From the NCBI GenBank assembly GCA_964428355.1, contig CAYRYU010000078.1:1-34463 (forward strand): 34,463 bases of DNA. The letters are read 5' to 3'. Origin of the DNA: CAYRYU01 sp964428355 (GTDB lineage Bacteria > Muiribacteriota > Ozemobacteria > Ozemobacterales > Ozemobacteraceae). The translations under genes were made by a program, and so were the position numbers. Below, piece by piece: positions 33,144 through 34,463 of the stretch; positions within the stretch are counted from its first letter, which is position 1; every line of letters starts with the position of its first letter. The notes beneath the pieces are model-generated. The model did no database searches and was not told the origin of the DNA. It saw only the letters and a list, made by a program, of their open reading frames with translations.

Positions 33144-33281
33144 GAGGGCGACGTGCCTGGGGCGCAAAAGCCCGATTTTCGCCCGGATGGGGGCGCCTCA
33201 GCCGGCGAAGCGGTTTCGGGCCTGTCGTCCAGGGAGGGCGACGTGCCCGATTTTCGCCCGGATGGCGAAGCGGTTTCGGGC
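33144..33281. repeat. Palindromic repeat cluster beside the assembly gap
   Basis: Two copies of an element are seen, 33170-33221 and 33245-33281. Each begins GCCCGATTTTCGCCCGGATGG and ends CGAAGCGGTTTCGGGC, and each is preceded by GAGGGCGACGTG (33144 and 33234). The shorter copy folds: inner perfect stem TTCGCC/GGCGAA around a 5-base loop, outer stem GCCCGA/TCGGGC. The longer copy carries 15 extra bases in the loop side. More copies probably lie in the gap. Confidence 0.75.
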
Positions 33282-33381
33282 NNNNNNNNNNNNNNNNNNN
33301 NNNNNNNNNNNNNNNNNNNNNNNNNNNNNNNNNNNNNNNNNNNNNNNNNNNNNNNNNNNNNNNNNNNNNNNNNNNNNNNNN
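33282..33381. other. Assembly gap of 100 N
   Basis: Exactly 100 undetermined bases, a conventional scaffold placeholder of unknown true length. It sits directly against the repeat cluster, which likely caused the contig break. The 3' end of the beta-barrel gene and any further repeats are hidden here. Confidence 0.98.
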
Positions 33382-34463
33382 CGGTAGTTGTATCCATACC
33401 GCTGGTCATTGGTTACCGCGATCGGAACGCCGATCTCGAAAGCGAAGTTCTCAGTGGGGGTATACCGGATTCCGGGGGTGACATCCACCCGGAGTCCTTC
33501 GGCTCCCCAATCCTCGCCGTTCACCTCGGTCATGACCGTGACATTGTGATTATGCGGGTATTCCAACCCCACGTTGTAGTAGAAGATGTCGGCCAGACCA
33601 TCAGGGTAGAATTGGGTATTCGGGTCTCCCGTCATGACATAGCCCAGGTTCAGATGGGCGACCACCCGTTCGAAGTTCTTGCTGAATGCCGTGAACACCT
33701 CGAAATCTGTCTTCCCTGTTCCGAGGCCTTTTGCATCGCTTCCCGTGGGGAACTTGAAACCCACGCCGAATGCGCCCCGCATCTGATACTGAGGGTTGTC
33801 GAAAACCCGGTATTTGAATGAGAGCTTCATATCGCCGACACCGGATTCCCTGAAATCCTTCGTCCAGAGAATGCGGGATTTGATCGTGTAGTTGATGATG
33901 GGCAACATGAACCCGAACTCGAGGTCATCGGTGACGGCATAGTTGAAGAAGAGAGGTATCTCCAGGACCTCGCCGCTTTCACCGCTTGCAAGATACCGGT
34001 CATATACCCTGTCGAGGTTGAACCAGCTGGAGTGGAACCCGCACTTGAACGATCCCTCCCGGCTGATATCCGCGCTCACCGTCTGCAGAAGCCCTGTCAA
34101 ACCCATGGTATTGCAGGCCAGGATCCGGGAAACAGCGTCTCCGAGAGGCACCATCATCATCTGGTCACGCCCCAGGGGAGGAAGGACCGCACGTGCCGGA
34201 ACCGGGAGATCGCTCACCGGAGGGAGTCTGAGCGGCTCCTGGGAATAGATCTCCTGATCACCCGAGGGAAGGGGCCCGATTCCATAAGGCGTGGGAAGCT
34301 CGGGGATACTGGAAACGATCGGAGCACCGCCCCTTTTCGATGATTTTTTCGAAGACTTCGAGCCTGAGGAGGATTTCCCGTTCGACCCGCTTTTTCCATT
34401 CTTCCCGTTCTTGCCGGTCTTCCCGTTCTTGCCGTTGGAACCGGCAGGGGCGGACTGGATTTC
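33382..34463 (-). CDS. Outer-membrane beta-barrel protein (MetA-pathway/transporter-like), partial at both ends
   Basis: About 360 codons are open on the minus strand from the window edge to the gap, with no stop. The visible N-terminal part is a Gly/Lys/Asn/Ser-rich tract (GKNGKTGKNGKNGSGK and similar, 34440-34330), then a Pro-rich linker, then a barrel-like stretch: alternating polar and aromatic strands such as LEIPLFFNYAVTDDLEFGFMLP, FKYRVFDNPQYQMRGAFGVGFKFPTGS and LNLGYVMTGDP. This pattern fits the phenol MetA-pathway/putative outer-membrane transporter family. A GTG at 34217 is not the real start, because the coding frame continues upstream. It is co-directional with pqiAB, but the gap prevents deciding whether they are linked. 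Confidence 0.7.

Noticed and set aside
33198..33281. Continuation of the beta-barrel protein across the gap
   Set aside because: The gap is of unknown length, so the frame cannot be carried over; the apparent residues are translation of the palindromic repeat.
34330..34463. CRISPR-like repeats near the right edge
   Set aside because: The short repeats are in register with codons, have no spacers, and encode a Gly/Lys/Asn tract.

Overview
The window is about 34.5 kb of GC-rich DNA from a Gram-negative (LPS-making) bacterium, probably an uncultured lineage known from a draft assembly, because a run of exactly 100 N breaks it at 33282-33381. LPS genes (WaaA, three GT9 glycosyltransferases, an LpxL-type acyltransferase), a PqiAB-type envelope transport pair and an outer-membrane beta-barrel support a two-membrane cell. 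I cannot assign the phylum from sequence alone; the mix of giant signalling proteins, Sel1, FecR and secreted proteins would suit a deep-branching phylum such as Riflebacteria/Ozemobacteria, but that is only a guess.

Layout. 68-1226 (+): a Sel1-repeat gene broken by two homopolymer frameshifts. 1335-2081 (+): a secreted FecR-domain protein with a perfect sigma70-type promoter and a strong terminator. 13183-2152 (-): a long co-directional block whose genes mostly overlap by a few bases. In transcription order it holds a secreted proline-rich protein, asd, a secreted protein with an apparent CTG start, a DUF362-ferredoxin protein, an LpxL-type acyltransferase, an HD-GYP protein with its own likely promoter, waaA, a GT9 enzyme, waaF, a second GT9 enzyme, and the ribosome-rescue factor arfB. 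This looks like an envelope/LPS-core operon with lysine/DAP-pathway and c-di-GMP genes embedded.

13406-27639 (+): the centre of the window is two adjacent, translationally coupled paralogues of 2386 and 2357 residues. Each reads as TM-ectodomain-2TM-ectodomain-TM-HAMP-class III cyclase, repeated twice in one chain. The first cyclase domain keeps the metal-binding aspartates and a triphosphate-type arginine. The second keeps the lysine/threonine base-recognition pair, the Asn/Arg transition-state pair and the VKGK lysine, but has lost the first metal aspartate. This split of catalytic residues is the C1/C2 logic of animal transmembrane adenylyl cyclases, inside the same membrane-C1-membrane-C2 order, and both paralogues preserve it. 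I regard this as the main discovery candidate. The pair is followed by an RsbW-like anti-sigma/ATPase gene, probably leaderless, and a small secreted protein.

30053-28929 (-): an MscS-like channel. 33142-30254 (-): pqiA, pqiB and a penicillin-binding/class D beta-lactamase-like protein, overlapping or nearly so. Upstream of pqiA is a palindromic repeat cluster at the assembly gap, and beyond the gap a beta-barrel protein gene, truncated at both ends, with a Gly/Lys/Asn/Ser-rich N-terminal tract. No tRNA, rRNA, CRISPR array, transposase or phage gene was seen.
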